This document shows positions 43,265-51,749 of a stretch of DNA of 64,000 nucleotides, piece after piece. The notes under the pieces are model-generated. The model searched no databases and was not told the DNA's origin. It saw only the letters and a list, made by a program, of their open reading frames with translations. Numbering within the stretch: position 1 is the first letter of the stretch; the number at the start of each line of letters is the position of its first letter. The position numbers were made by a program, and so were the translations under genes. This stretch comes from JABDPF01 sp036351055 (GTDB taxonomy: Bacteria > Pseudomonadota > Gammaproteobacteria > Xanthomonadales > SZUA-36): positions 4,318 through 68,317 of the forward strand of contig JAZBOH010000208.1 in assembly GCA_036351055.1 (NCBI GenBank), given 5' to 3'.

Positions 43265-43828
43265 ATGGTCAGCACCTACACCCCCGTTTGCGATTTCGGA
43301 ATTTCAGCCCCCGGATTTTCACTGCCCGGTGTGGATGGACGCACCTGGACCCTTGAAGACTGTGCGGGTCCGAACGGGCTTCTCGTCATGTTTATCTGCA
43401 ATCACTGCCCCTATGTCAAAGCCATCAACCACAAACTTGTTCGGGACGCGGGCGAGTTAAGAACGCTGGGTATCAGCAGTGTCGCTATCATGTCCAACGA
43501 CCCTGCGGATTACCCGGAGGACTCGTTTGACAACATGAAAAAAGTGGCTGACAAATTTGGCTATCCTTTCCCCTACCTGATCGACGAGTCGCAACAGACA
43601 GCCCGTGACTACGGTGCGGTCTGCACGCCAGATTTTTTTGGGTATAACGGCAAGTTGGAATTGCAATACCGGGGACGGTTGGATGCGAGCGGGCGTGAAC
43701 CGGATACCGGAGACGCGAGGCGGGATCTTTTCCTGGCCATGAAGCAGGTCGCCGAGACGGGGCGCGGCCCGGAAGAACAGGTGTCCTCGATCGGTTGTTC
43801 GATCAAGTGGCGGGCAGACTCCGCTTGA
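43265..43828 (+). CDS. thioredoxin-fold (AhpC/TSA-like) redox protein
   Basis: A 187-residue cytoplasmic protein with the AhpC/TSA/redoxin fold (FGISAPGFSLPGVDGRTWTLED, LLVMFICNHCPYVKAINHKLV). The active site is CNHCPY (Cys45 and Cys48) and the cis-proline is in AVCTPDFFGYNG. The CxHCPYV pattern marks a subfamily of thioredoxin-like proteins of unknown substrate, distinct from classical thioredoxin. It is followed 65 nt later by a universal stress protein, which suggests a stress setting. Confidence 0.9.
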   Translation: MVSTYTPVCDFGISAPGFSLPGVDGRTWTLEDCAGPNGLLVMFICNHCPYVKAINHKLVRDAGELRTLGISSVAIMSNDPADYPEDSFDNMKKVADKFGYPFPYLIDESQQTARDYGAVCTPDFFGYNGKLELQYRGRLDASGREPDTGDARRDLFLAMKQVAETGRGPEEQVSSIGCSIKWRADSA

Positions 43829-43893
43829 TACCCGGCCAGGGGAGACACTATGCTCTTCCGGAGTAAAGCACCTTATCAACGAGGTACACGAAA

Positions 43894-44328
43894 ATGAGTA
43901 AAGTTTTGCTGGTTGGCGTCGACTGCAGTGACTGCAGTAACCGCGCCCTCGATTACGCGGCAAAGGGCGCTGAGAAATCGAAGCTGCAGCTGATCGTCGT
44001 TCACGTGATCGACTGGTCGCCGTTCACGTTCAGCACACCGAAAGAGAATGAAGCCCGGCATCAACGGCGGGAAGAAGAACTCGAGCGCGCCCACAAGGAG
44101 ATCGTTGATCCGGTAGTGAGCGAGTTGAGAAAGCAGGGGCATTATGCACGCGGCGTGGTTCGTCACGGGCACCCGGCGGAAACAATTAACGCGGTGGCAA
44201 AGGAGTTTGGTGCGACCAATGTCATTATCGGCAAAACAGGGTCATCGCGGCTCAAAACCCAGCTCTTTGGCAGCGTTGCCAATACGCTGGTGCAGATCTG
44301 TGAATTGCCGGTAACCGTCGTACCCTGA
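43894..44328 (+). CDS. universal stress protein (UspA family)
   Basis: A 144-residue single-domain Usp. The N terminus is VLLVGVDCSDCSNRALDYAAKGA and the C-terminal nucleotide-binding pattern G-xx-G-x9-GS is IIGKTGSSRLKTQLFGSVANTLVQ (about 112-135). It is therefore of the ATP-binding type rather than the UspA non-binding type. The exact role is unknown. It has its own Shine-Dalgarno (AACGAGG) and is 31 nt from the symporter gene that follows. Confidence 0.93.
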   Translation: MSKVLLVGVDCSDCSNRALDYAAKGAEKSKLQLIVVHVIDWSPFTFSTPKENEARHQRREEELERAHKEIVDPVVSELRKQGHYARGVVRHGHPAETINAVAKEFGATNVIIGKTGSSRLKTQLFGSVANTLVQICELPVTVVP

Positions 44329-44359
44329 AAAACAAAAAACCTACTGACTGGAGAGTCTG

Positions 44360-45931
44360 ATGCGGTTGCAAAAACCGGGGCGCTGGTGCGTTCCCGCCCT
44401 GCTGTGGTGGCTGTTCCCTTCCCCGCTGTTTGCCGTGGAGGGTGTCGATTCACAGATCAACGAAGCCATCAAACCCTGGGCCGACGCGGTATCGGGATTT
44501 GTTTTTTCCTCGTTCCCGGTGGCTGGCGTTGATATTCCGTTTGTTCTTGTCTGGCTAATTTTTGCAGCCATATTTTTTACGTTCTATTTCAGGTTCATCA
44601 ACGTCCGTGCGTTCAGGCACGGATTCGAACTGGTCCGGGGCGACTACAGTGATCCGCTGGCTGCCGGTGAGGTCTCTCACTTCCAGGCGCTGACCACGGC
44701 GCTGTCCGGAACCGTGGGGCTTGGCAACATCGCGGGTGTGGCGGTCGCGGTTTCCCTCGGTGGCCCAGGTGCGACTTTCTGGATGATACTGGCCGGTCTG
44801 CTTGGCATGTCCTCAAAGTTCGTCGAGTGCACGCTGGGTGTGAAGTACCGCAACGAATACACGGACGGCACCGTTTCGGGCGGTCCCATGTACTACCTCT
44901 CCAAGGGTCTGGCCGAGCGCAGCGACAAACTGAGAACCCTGGGCCGTGTCCTGGCGGTCCTGTTTGCAATATTCTGCGTGGGCGGTTCCTTCGGCGGCGG
45001 CAACATGTTCCAGGCCAACCAGAGCTTCATGCAGGTCCTGGCGGTGACCGGCGGTGAGGCCAGCTGGCTGGCCGGTAAGGGCTGGCTGTTTGGCATTGTC
45101 GTCGCGCTGCTGGTGGGCCTGGTTATCATTGGCGGTATCCAGGGCATCGCCCGGGTGACGTCGAGAATCGTGCCCGTGATGGCGCTGGTATATGTGCTTG
45201 CCGGCCTGGTCGTCATTTTCATGCACCTTGGCGAGGTGCCGGCCGCGATTGCTTCGATCCTGTCCGGTGCGTTCAGCCCAGAAGGTGTGGCCGGAGGTGT
45301 GGTCGGCGTTCTCTTCCAGGGATTCAAGCGCGCCGCGTTCTCCAACGAGGCGGGTATCGGCTCGGCCGCAATTGCCCATTCAGCAGTGCGTACCAGTCGA
45401 CCTGTAACCGAGGGTTTCGTGGCGCTTTACGAGCCGTTTGTCGATACCGTGGTGGTGTGCACGATAACCGCGCTGGTCATTGTCATTACCGGCTCATGGA
45501 ACCCCGCAGTGGATCCGGGCCAGGGCGTTGCGCTGACCTCTGCCGCCTTCGAATCCACGATCTCCTGGTTCCCCTGGGTACTGACCGTCGCGGTCGTTCT
45601 GTTTGCCTTTTCCACAATGGTTTCCTGGTCCTACTACGGGCTCAAGGCCTGGACCTATCTTTTTGGGGAGTCGGTCATCACCGATGCCATTTACAAGTTC
45701 CTGTTCCTGGTTTTCATCGTATTGGGTTCGTCCATGCAACTCGGCTCCGTGATCGACTTTTCGGATGCCATGATTTTCGCGATGGCTTTTCCCAACATAC
45801 TCGGCATCTATTTCCTGTTACCGGTGGTCAAAAAAGAACTGGACAGCTACTGGGCTGACTACAAGCAGGGCAGGCTGCAAAAATTTGGCAAAGCGGCCAT
45901 GCGCGAGAGAATGACGCGGGTCAAATCGTAA
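44360..45931 (+). CDS. sodium:alanine symporter family (AGCS) transporter
   Basis: A 523-residue polytopic inner-membrane carrier that couples uptake of alanine or glycine to sodium. A signal-like first hydrophobic stretch (PALLWWLFPSPLFAVEG) is followed by about ten helices. The AGCS signature SGTVGLGNIAGVAVAVSLGGPGATFWM is near residues 113-139. Other hallmarks are the FKRAAFSNEAGIGSAAIAHSAV block and FSTMVSWSYYGLKAWTYLFG. The transport direction and exact amino acid are inferred from the family. Confidence 0.93.
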   Translation: MRLQKPGRWCVPALLWWLFPSPLFAVEGVDSQINEAIKPWADAVSGFVFSSFPVAGVDIPFVLVWLIFAAIFFTFYFRFINVRAFRHGFELVRGDYSDPLAAGEVSHFQALTTALSGTVGLGNIAGVAVAVSLGGPGATFWMILAGLLGMSSKFVECTLGVKYRNEYTDGTVSGGPMYYLSKGLAERSDKLRTLGRVLAVLFAIFCVGGSFGGGNMFQANQSFMQVLAVTGGEASWLAGKGWLFGIVVALLVGLVIIGGIQGIARVTSRIVPVMALVYVLAGLVVIFMHLGEVPAAIASILSGAFSPEGVAGGVVGVLFQGFKRAAFSNEAGIGSAAIAHSAVRTSRPVTEGFVALYEPFVDTVVVCTITALVIVITGSWNPAVDPGQGVALTSAAFESTISWFPWVLTVAVVLFAFSTMVSWSYYGLKAWTYLFGESVITDAIYKFLFLVFIVLGSSMQLGSVIDFSDAMIFAMAFPNILGIYFLLPVVKKELDSYWADYKQGRLQKFGKAAMRERMTRVKS

Positions 45932-46073
45932 TTGGTCAGACCAGTGTATGCTGCGCCTGCGCTTGCTGCATAGAGCAATAGATTGCACAATTACCAGTTG
46001 ACCTTCTTTTTCCAGCTGTAAACCGTCGACGCGCGTCGCGTCGGCCGCCTGGCTCTGTAAATAAGGAACTCCG

Positions 46074-48080
46074 ATGCCTGACCGAAAACAACTTGCCAAC
46101 GCTATTCGATTTTTAACAATGGATGCCGTGCAGAGGGCCAATTCCGGGCACCCGGGCGCGCCGATGGGGATGGCGGACCTGGCCGAGGTCGTGTGGCGCA
46201 GCAACCTCAAACACAATCCGCTCAATGCAAGTTGGGCCGACCGGGACCGTTTCGTCCTTTCCAATGGTCATGGCTCGATGCTGCTTTATTCCCTGTTGCA
46301 CCTGAGCGGATATGACCTGTCCATTGACGATATCAAGGATTTTCGCCAGTTACACTCCAAGACCCCGGGTCACCCTGAATTTGGTGACACGCCAGGTGCG
46401 GAAACCACCACCGGGCCACTTGGCCAGGGCATTGCCAACGCCGTTGGCATGGCGTTGGCGGAGAAAGTCCTGGCAAACCGTTTTAACCGTGGCGGGCATG
46501 AAATTGTTGATCACCACACCTGGGCCTTCATGGGTGACGGTTGCCTGATGGAAGGCATTTCCCATGAGGCCTGTTCGCTGGCCGGACGTTTTGGCCTGGG
46601 TAAGTTGATCGCCTTCTGGGATGACAACGGAATTTCCATCGACGGTCATGTCGAGGGCTGGTTCACCGATGACACGCCGGCACGTTTCGAAGCATACGGC
46701 TGGCAGGTTATTCGTGGTGTCGACGGTCACGATCCGGTCGAGATCCAGCAGGCCATCGATACGGCCAGGGCGGAAAAAGACCGCCCGACCCTGATCTGCG
46801 CCCGTACCGTCATTGGATTCGGGTCGCCCAACAAGCAGGGAACGGAATCGGTACATGGTGCGCCCCTGGGTGACGCGGAAATCGCCGCGGCCCGGGAATA
46901 CCTCGACTGGCCATATGCTCCGTTCGATATTCCTGAAGACATTTATGCCGAGTGGAATGCCCGGGAGTCCGGTACCGAGGCCGAAACAGCCTGGCAGGAA
47001 AAGTTCGAAGCCTATCGCAAGGACTATGCCGGCCTGGCCGAGGAGTTCGAACGGCGCATGAGCGGCCGGCTGCCCGGCAACTGGGCAGAAGAAACGAGTC
47101 GGATCGTTGGAGAACTGCAGGCTGCGGGTGGCGATGTCGCCACGCGTAAATCCTCCCAGATCGCCTTGAACGCATTCGGGCCGCTGCTGCCCGAACTGAT
47201 TGGCGGCTCGGCAGACCTGGCGGGCTCCAACAATACAATCTGGTCCGGCAGCGTAGACGTGAACGACGGCAGCGAGGACGGCAACTACATCTATTTTGGC
47301 GTGCGCGAGTTCGGCATGACGGCCATTTGCAACGGGCTGGGTCTGCACGGCGGTTTCGTGCCCTACAACGCGACTTTCCTGGTGTTTTCAGACTATGCGC
47401 GCAACGCGGTGCGCATGTCGGCGCTGTTGCCGGTTCAGAACATTTATGTCTACACCCACGATTCCATCGGGCTGGGCGAGGATGGGCCGACCCACCAGCC
47501 TGTTGAACACGTCGCCAGCCTGCGGCTGATTCCGGGGCTGGATGTCTGGAGACCATGCGACACGGTCGAGTCCGCGGTGGCATGGAAGTGCGCAATCGAA
47601 AAACAGAATGGGCCATCGGCGCTTATCCTGACTCGCCAGGGCTTGCCGCAACAGCCGAGAACGGCTCAGCAATTGCATGACGTGGCCCGTGGCGCTTACG
47701 TGCTCAGCGCTGGGGAAGGGCAGCCCGAGGCCTTGATCGTCGCAACGGGCTCCGAGGTGAAGCTGGCGGTTGAAGCTGCAAACAAGCTGTCATCAGAGGG
47801 CGTTAAAGTTAACGTTGTTTCGATGCCCAATCCTGGCCTGTTCCTGCAACAGGATGAGAATTATCGCGAATCCGTCCTGCCTTCCTCAGTGAAGGCAAGG
47901 GTCGTGGTCGAAGCCGGCGTTACCGCCTGCTGGGCCGCGATCGCCGGGGACCGGGGTCGCGTAATAGGTGTGGACACGTTTGGTGCTTCGGCGCCGGCGC
48001 CCGCACTGTTCGAATATTTCGGGCTGACGGTAGAAAACGTCAGCCAGGCCGTCAGGGATTCCCTGGCGGAAACCGGTTAA
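46074..48080 (+). CDS. tkt: transketolase
   Basis: Transketolase transfers two-carbon units in the pentose phosphate pathway with thiamine diphosphate. The 668 residues include SGHPGAPMGMADLAEV, TTGPLGQGIANAVGMA, the TPP/Mg motif GDGCLMEGISHEACSLAG (about 154-171), PTHQPVEHVASLR and RVVVEAGVTACWAAI. A good Shine-Dalgarno (TAAGGAA) precedes the ATG. It heads the tkt-gap-pgk block, with gap starting 30 nt downstream. The 142-nt gap upstream (45932-46073) shows no clear promoter pair. Confidence 0.98.
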   Translation: MPDRKQLANAIRFLTMDAVQRANSGHPGAPMGMADLAEVVWRSNLKHNPLNASWADRDRFVLSNGHGSMLLYSLLHLSGYDLSIDDIKDFRQLHSKTPGHPEFGDTPGAETTTGPLGQGIANAVGMALAEKVLANRFNRGGHEIVDHHTWAFMGDGCLMEGISHEACSLAGRFGLGKLIAFWDDNGISIDGHVEGWFTDDTPARFEAYGWQVIRGVDGHDPVEIQQAIDTARAEKDRPTLICARTVIGFGSPNKQGTESVHGAPLGDAEIAAAREYLDWPYAPFDIPEDIYAEWNARESGTEAETAWQEKFEAYRKDYAGLAEEFERRMSGRLPGNWAEETSRIVGELQAAGGDVATRKSSQIALNAFGPLLPELIGGSADLAGSNNTIWSGSVDVNDGSEDGNYIYFGVREFGMTAICNGLGLHGGFVPYNATFLVFSDYARNAVRMSALLPVQNIYVYTHDSIGLGEDGPTHQPVEHVASLRLIPGLDVWRPCDTVESAVAWKCAIEKQNGPSALILTRQGLPQQPRTAQQLHDVARGAYVLSAGEGQPEALIVATGSEVKLAVEAANKLSSEGVKVNVVSMPNPGLFLQQDENYRESVLPSSVKARVVVEAGVTACWAAIAGDRGRVIGVDTFGASAPAPALFEYFGLTVENVSQAVRDSLAETG

Positions 48081-48110
48081 TTTCAACCAATAGCAAGGAG
48101 AAATCTAGCA

Positions 48111-49115
48111 ATGACCATTAAAGTAGCAATCAACGGCTATGGACGTATCGGCCGTAACATCATGCGTGCGGTTCATGAGTACGGCTGGGGAGACAGGATC
48201 GAAATCGTAGCTATCAATGACCTGGGTGACGCGGCAACCAATGCCCACCTGACCAAGTACGACACGGCTCACGGTATTTTCGCGGCCGACGTTTCCGTCG
48301 AAGACGGTGACCTGGTCGTCAACGGCAAACACGTCAAGGTTTTCGCAGAACGCGACCCCTCCAAGCTGCCCTGGGCAGAGCTGGGTGTAGACGTGGTTTA
48401 CGAGTGCACCGGTCTTTTCCGCAGCAAGGCAACGGCAGGCGCCCACATCGCTGCCGGCGCCAAGAAAGTCATCGTTTCCGCTCCGGGCCAGAACGTGGAC
48501 AACACGGTCGTCTTCGGTGTAAACGACGGTGACCTGAAGGCGAGCGACGAAGTCATTTCGAACGCTTCCTGCACGACCAACTGCCTGGCGCCCGTGGCGA
48601 AGGTTCTGGATGAAAACATCGGCATCGAGAACGGCCTGATGAACACCATCCACGCCTACACCAATGACCAGGTTCTGACCGATGTATTCCATTCAGACCT
48701 GCGCCGTGCGCGTTCCGCCACCATGAGCATGATCCCGACCAAGACCGGTGCCGCGGCCGCTGTTGGACTGGTTCTGCCCAAGCTGAACGGCAAGCTCGAT
48801 GGCTTCTCGTTGCGCGTCCCGACCATCAACGTCTCCGTGGTCGACCTGAGCGTCATCACCAGCCGCCCGACGACCGTTGAAGAAGTCAATTCGCTGATGA
48901 AAGCCGCCGCAGAAGGTGAGCTGAAGGGCGTCCTGGCTTACAACGATCTGCCACTGGTGTCGATTGACTTCAACCACAACCCCGCGTCATCTTCCTTTGA
49001 TGCAGGCCTTACCCGCGTCAACGGGAACCTGCTCAAGGTGCTGGCGTGGTACGACAACGAGTGGGGTTTCAGCTGCCGTATGCTGGATACCACCGTTGCC
49101 CTGATGAATGCCTGA
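48111..49115 (+). CDS. gap: glyceraldehyde-3-phosphate dehydrogenase, type I
   Basis: The enzyme oxidises glyceraldehyde 3-phosphate to 1,3-bisphosphoglycerate. The 334 residues start with the NAD-binding GYGRIGRN (9-16). The residue pattern AINDLGD (34-40), with Asp after Asn, indicates NAD preference. The catalytic Cys154 is in SNASCTTNCLAP. DLRRARSATMSMIPTKTGAA is the phosphate-binding block, and YDNEWGFSCRMLDT ends the protein. A strong Shine-Dalgarno (AAGGAGAAA) suggests high expression. pgk follows after 6 nt. Confidence 0.98.
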   Translation: MTIKVAINGYGRIGRNIMRAVHEYGWGDRIEIVAINDLGDAATNAHLTKYDTAHGIFAADVSVEDGDLVVNGKHVKVFAERDPSKLPWAELGVDVVYECTGLFRSKATAGAHIAAGAKKVIVSAPGQNVDNTVVFGVNDGDLKASDEVISNASCTTNCLAPVAKVLDENIGIENGLMNTIHAYTNDQVLTDVFHSDLRRARSATMSMIPTKTGAAAAVGLVLPKLNGKLDGFSLRVPTINVSVVDLSVITSRPTTVEEVNSLMKAAAEGELKGVLAYNDLPLVSIDFNHNPASSSFDAGLTRVNGNLLKVLAWYDNEWGFSCRMLDTTVALMNA

Positions 49116-49121
49116 GGAAAC

Positions 49122-50300
49122 ATGAGTTACTTACGCATAGAAGACCTGGATCTGGCCCGGAAACGGGTCATGATCCGCCAGGATCTGAATGTCCCGGTCA
49201 GCAATGGCCGGGTCACATCAGACGCGCGCATCCGCGCCTCACTACCCACGATTGAACTGGCGCTGGAAAAGGGCGCGGCAGTGATCCTGCTATCGCACCT
49301 GGGGCGCCCCGTGGAAGGCGAACCGGATCCGAAGTTTTCGATGCAGCCGGTTGCCGATCGCATGGCCGAGCTCCTGGGCCGGCCCGTCAGGCTTGAAAAA
49401 GACTGGCTGGGTGGCTTCGAAGTTGCTCCGGGTGAAGTTGTGCTCTGTGAAAACGTCCGCTTCCATGCAGGCGAGAAGGAGAACGACGAAGATCTCGCGC
49501 GCAGCTACGCATCATTGTGTGATGTTTTCGTCATGGATGCGTTCGGCACAGCTCACCGTGCCCAGGCCTCCACCGAGGGCGTTACCCGTTTTGCTCCGGT
49601 CGCGGCGGCCGGGCTGTTGCTCAGCCGGGAACTTGATGCACTTGAAAAAGGGCTTAAAAATCCTGAGCGGCCGATGCTGGCTATCGTTGGCGGATCCAAG
49701 GTTTCCACCAAGCTGACGGTTCTTGACACACTGCTCGACAAGGTGGACGAGTTAATCGTTGGCGGCGGTATTGCCAATACCTTCATCGCGGCATCCGGTT
49801 ACAACGTCGGTAAATCGCTGTACGAGGCCGATCTTCTCCATGATGCCCAGCGGTTGATCAAGAAAGCCCACCAGCGCGGCGGTTCGATCCCGATTCCCAG
49901 GGACGTCGTCGTGGCCAAGGCCTTCGAGAAAGACGCCGCAGCGTTTGTCAGGAAGGTCGATAAGGTTGGTGACGATGAAATGATCCTGGATATCGGCCCG
50001 CTGACCGCTATCGAATACTCCGAGATCATCGCGGGCGCCGGCACGATCATCTGGAATGGCCCCGTTGGCGTGTTCGAGTTCAAGAATTTTGCAGCGGGCA
50101 CGCGTTCACTGGCCGAGGCCATCGCCCTTTCATCGGCCTACAGCATTGCAGGTGGTGGTGATACATTGGCCGCTATCGACCAGTTCGGTATCCGCGAGGA
50201 TATCAGTTATATTTCGACCGGAGGCGGTGCATTCCTCGAGTTTGTCGAAGGAAAAACGCTGCCTGCCGTGGCTGCGCTTGAAGCCATCGCTGCGCGCTGA
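49122..50300 (+). CDS. pgk: phosphoglycerate kinase
   Basis: Pgk makes ATP from 1,3-bisphosphoglycerate and ADP. The 392 residues carry KRVMIRQDLNVPVSNGRV (about 13-30), LSHLGRPVEGEPDPKFSMQPVA, LCENVRFHAGEKEND, the hinge and ATP site MLAIVGGSKVSTKLTVL and the C-terminal GGGDTLAAIDQFG ... FISTGGGAFLEFVEGK type block. It is the last gene of tkt-gap-pgk; an intrinsic terminator follows 10 nt later. Confidence 0.98.
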   Translation: MSYLRIEDLDLARKRVMIRQDLNVPVSNGRVTSDARIRASLPTIELALEKGAAVILLSHLGRPVEGEPDPKFSMQPVADRMAELLGRPVRLEKDWLGGFEVAPGEVVLCENVRFHAGEKENDEDLARSYASLCDVFVMDAFGTAHRAQASTEGVTRFAPVAAAGLLLSRELDALEKGLKNPERPMLAIVGGSKVSTKLTVLDTLLDKVDELIVGGGIANTFIAASGYNVGKSLYEADLLHDAQRLIKKAHQRGGSIPIPRDVVVAKAFEKDAAAFVRKVDKVGDDEMILDIGPLTAIEYSEIIAGAGTIIWNGPVGVFEFKNFAAGTRSLAEAIALSSAYSIAGGGDTLAAIDQFGIREDISYISTGGGAFLEFVEGKTLPAVAALEAIAAR

Positions 50301-50310
50301 AATACATACT

Positions 50311-50345
50311 CCCGTACGGCCGGGTTTCCGGCCGTACGGGTCCTT
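50311..50345 (+). terminator. intrinsic terminator after pgk
   Basis: CCCGTACGGCC (50311-50321) pairs perfectly with 50330-50340 over 11 bp with an 8-nt loop, followed by TCCTTTTG. It separates the glycolysis operon from the lipoprotein pair that follows. Confidence 0.85.
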
Positions 50346-50414
50346 TTGCTCTAAACAGATGACCGGCGGCACATCCGCTGGTACGATGTGTCTGTCTTTC
50401 TTCGGGAGCGATCG

Positions 50415-51014
50415 ATGAGCTTCAAAGTCAAAACTCCATCCGCTGGCCTTCTGGCCTCGATACTGGTTTCGGCTATCTTGTTGTCGGCCTGTGCGCCAAG
50501 CGTCAAGGTCCGCAGTGATGCGGCTCCGGACGTGAACCTGTCGCAGTTCCAGACATACAATTTCTTCAGCCAATTGGGCGTGGAAGATGACGGCTATTCG
50601 AGCCTGCTTGGGCAGCATTTCCGTGATGCGGTTTTTTCCGAGATGGATGTCCGGGGTTACAAGATTTCAGAAACACCCCAGTTGCAGGTCAATGTTTCCA
50701 TTGGCGCGCAAGACAAGGTAAAAGTGAACACCTACCAGGATCCATACCTGTACGGCGGTGCATATGGGTACAGGGGTTACGGTTATTACGGCAGCCCCTG
50801 GCATGGGGGAGGCACGCGGACCACGGTGCACCAGTATACCGAGGCCAATGTGTACATCGATTTTGTTGACGCCAAGGAACACAAGCTGGTGTGGCAGGGT
50901 GTAGCGACTTTTACCCTGACCGACAAGATGCAGGAACAGATCAGGGAGACCGTGCAACTTACCGTATCGAAGGTGTTCGAGCAGTTTCCCGTGCCCGCGC
51001 CCGGCCAGCAATAA
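50415..51014 (+). CDS. DUF4136 lipoprotein, copy 1
   Basis: A 199-residue lipoprotein with a lipobox near SAILLSAC (Cys about 22) followed by a DUF4136 domain (VRSDAAPDVNLSQFQTYNFF at about 27-46, AVFSEMDVRGYKISETPQLQVNVSI). A Gly/Tyr-rich insertion (YLYGGAYGYRGYGYYGSPWHGGG) splits the domain, and the C-terminal strand block is TEANVYIDFVDAKEHKLVWQGVA. The start 50415 has GGGAGC 6 nt upstream; an in-frame ATG at 50388 was rejected. It is a tandem paralogue of the next gene. Function unknown, likely outer-membrane anchored. Confidence 0.88.
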   Translation: MSFKVKTPSAGLLASILVSAILLSACAPSVKVRSDAAPDVNLSQFQTYNFFSQLGVEDDGYSSLLGQHFRDAVFSEMDVRGYKISETPQLQVNVSIGAQDKVKVNTYQDPYLYGGAYGYRGYGYYGSPWHGGGTRTTVHQYTEANVYIDFVDAKEHKLVWQGVATFTLTDKMQEQIRETVQLTVSKVFEQFPVPAPGQQ

Positions 51015-51026
51015 CGGAATAGACCA

Positions 51027-51623
51027 TTGACCAAATACCCTTTCAAGCGGGCCGCCAGGCCCGCTTTAGTTTTATTGTCCGTTCTCCTGCTGTTGTCGGC
51101 CTGCTCTTCGGGTATCGAGGTCAGGAGTGATGTCGATCCCAGGGCGGATTTCAGCCGTTACCAGACATTTGATTTTTTTGACACGCTGGGGATCGAAGGC
51201 GGCTACAACTCGCCCGTTTTCGGTGAGCATTACCGGGAGGCTATCGCCAACGAGATGACCCGCAGGGGGTACCGTCAATCGGCTAATCCGGACCTGTACG
51301 TCAACGTGACATTCCGCGCTGATGACAAGGTCAAGATGACGTCTTACACCCGGCCCTATATGAGCGGCGCCTACTACGGGCGGCCGGGTGGGGCATCCTA
51401 CGGCTCAGCATTGGGTGTCGGCGTCGGTGTCAGTCAGAGGGCGACCAAGGTGACCGAGGCCTCGGTGTTCATCGACCTGGTGGATAACGGCACGGACCGC
51501 CTGGTCTGGCAGGGTGTTACCGTTGTCGAGGCCAACGACAAGGTGGCCCAGCAGCTCCGTGACGCCATCTACACCTCCGTCAACATGGTGTTTGAGCGCT
51601 ACCCTTATTCAGACGGCCAGTAG
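51027..51623 (+). CDS. DUF4136 lipoprotein, copy 2
   Basis: A 198-residue paralogue of the preceding protein. The start is TTG at 51027 with CGGAA upstream, and the lipobox is LLLLSAC (Cys about 26). The domain runs VRSDVDPRADFSRYQTFDFFDTLGIEGG, RGYRQSANPDLYVNVTFRADDKVKM and ASVFIDLVDNGTDRLVWQGVTV. The central Gly-rich insertion is shorter (YMSGAYYGRPGGASYGSALG). With only 12 nt between them the two copies are co-transcribed. Tandem duplication followed by divergence is the likely history. Confidence 0.87.
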   Translation: MTKYPFKRAARPALVLLSVLLLLSACSSGIEVRSDVDPRADFSRYQTFDFFDTLGIEGGYNSPVFGEHYREAIANEMTRRGYRQSANPDLYVNVTFRADDKVKMTSYTRPYMSGAYYGRPGGASYGSALGVGVGVSQRATKVTEASVFIDLVDNGTDRLVWQGVTVVEANDKVAQQLRDAIYTSVNMVFERYPYSDGQ

Positions 51624-51735
51624 GCCGCCTGGCCCCGTATCCGTTTCAACCGGATATCCCCTGCCTGGTTCAGGGCCCATGGGTCGCTACACCTTTCTTT
51701 GGTAAAAAGATACCCTTTCTGTCATCAATTGCCTT

Positions 51736-51741
51736 TATAAT
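51736..51741 (+). promoter_or_regulatory. -10 element of pyk, implying a leaderless mRNA
   Basis: A perfect TATAAT lies 8 nt before the pyk ATG at 51750. The transcript would begin at about 51748-51750, and no Shine-Dalgarno is present between the element and the ATG. No convincing -35 is seen. Confidence 0.5.
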
Positions 51742-51749
51742 CGCACGCC

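Noticed and set aside
46350..47348. 332-codon minus-strand frame opposite tkt
   Set aside because: Shadow of the transketolase gene; no start context or domain features.
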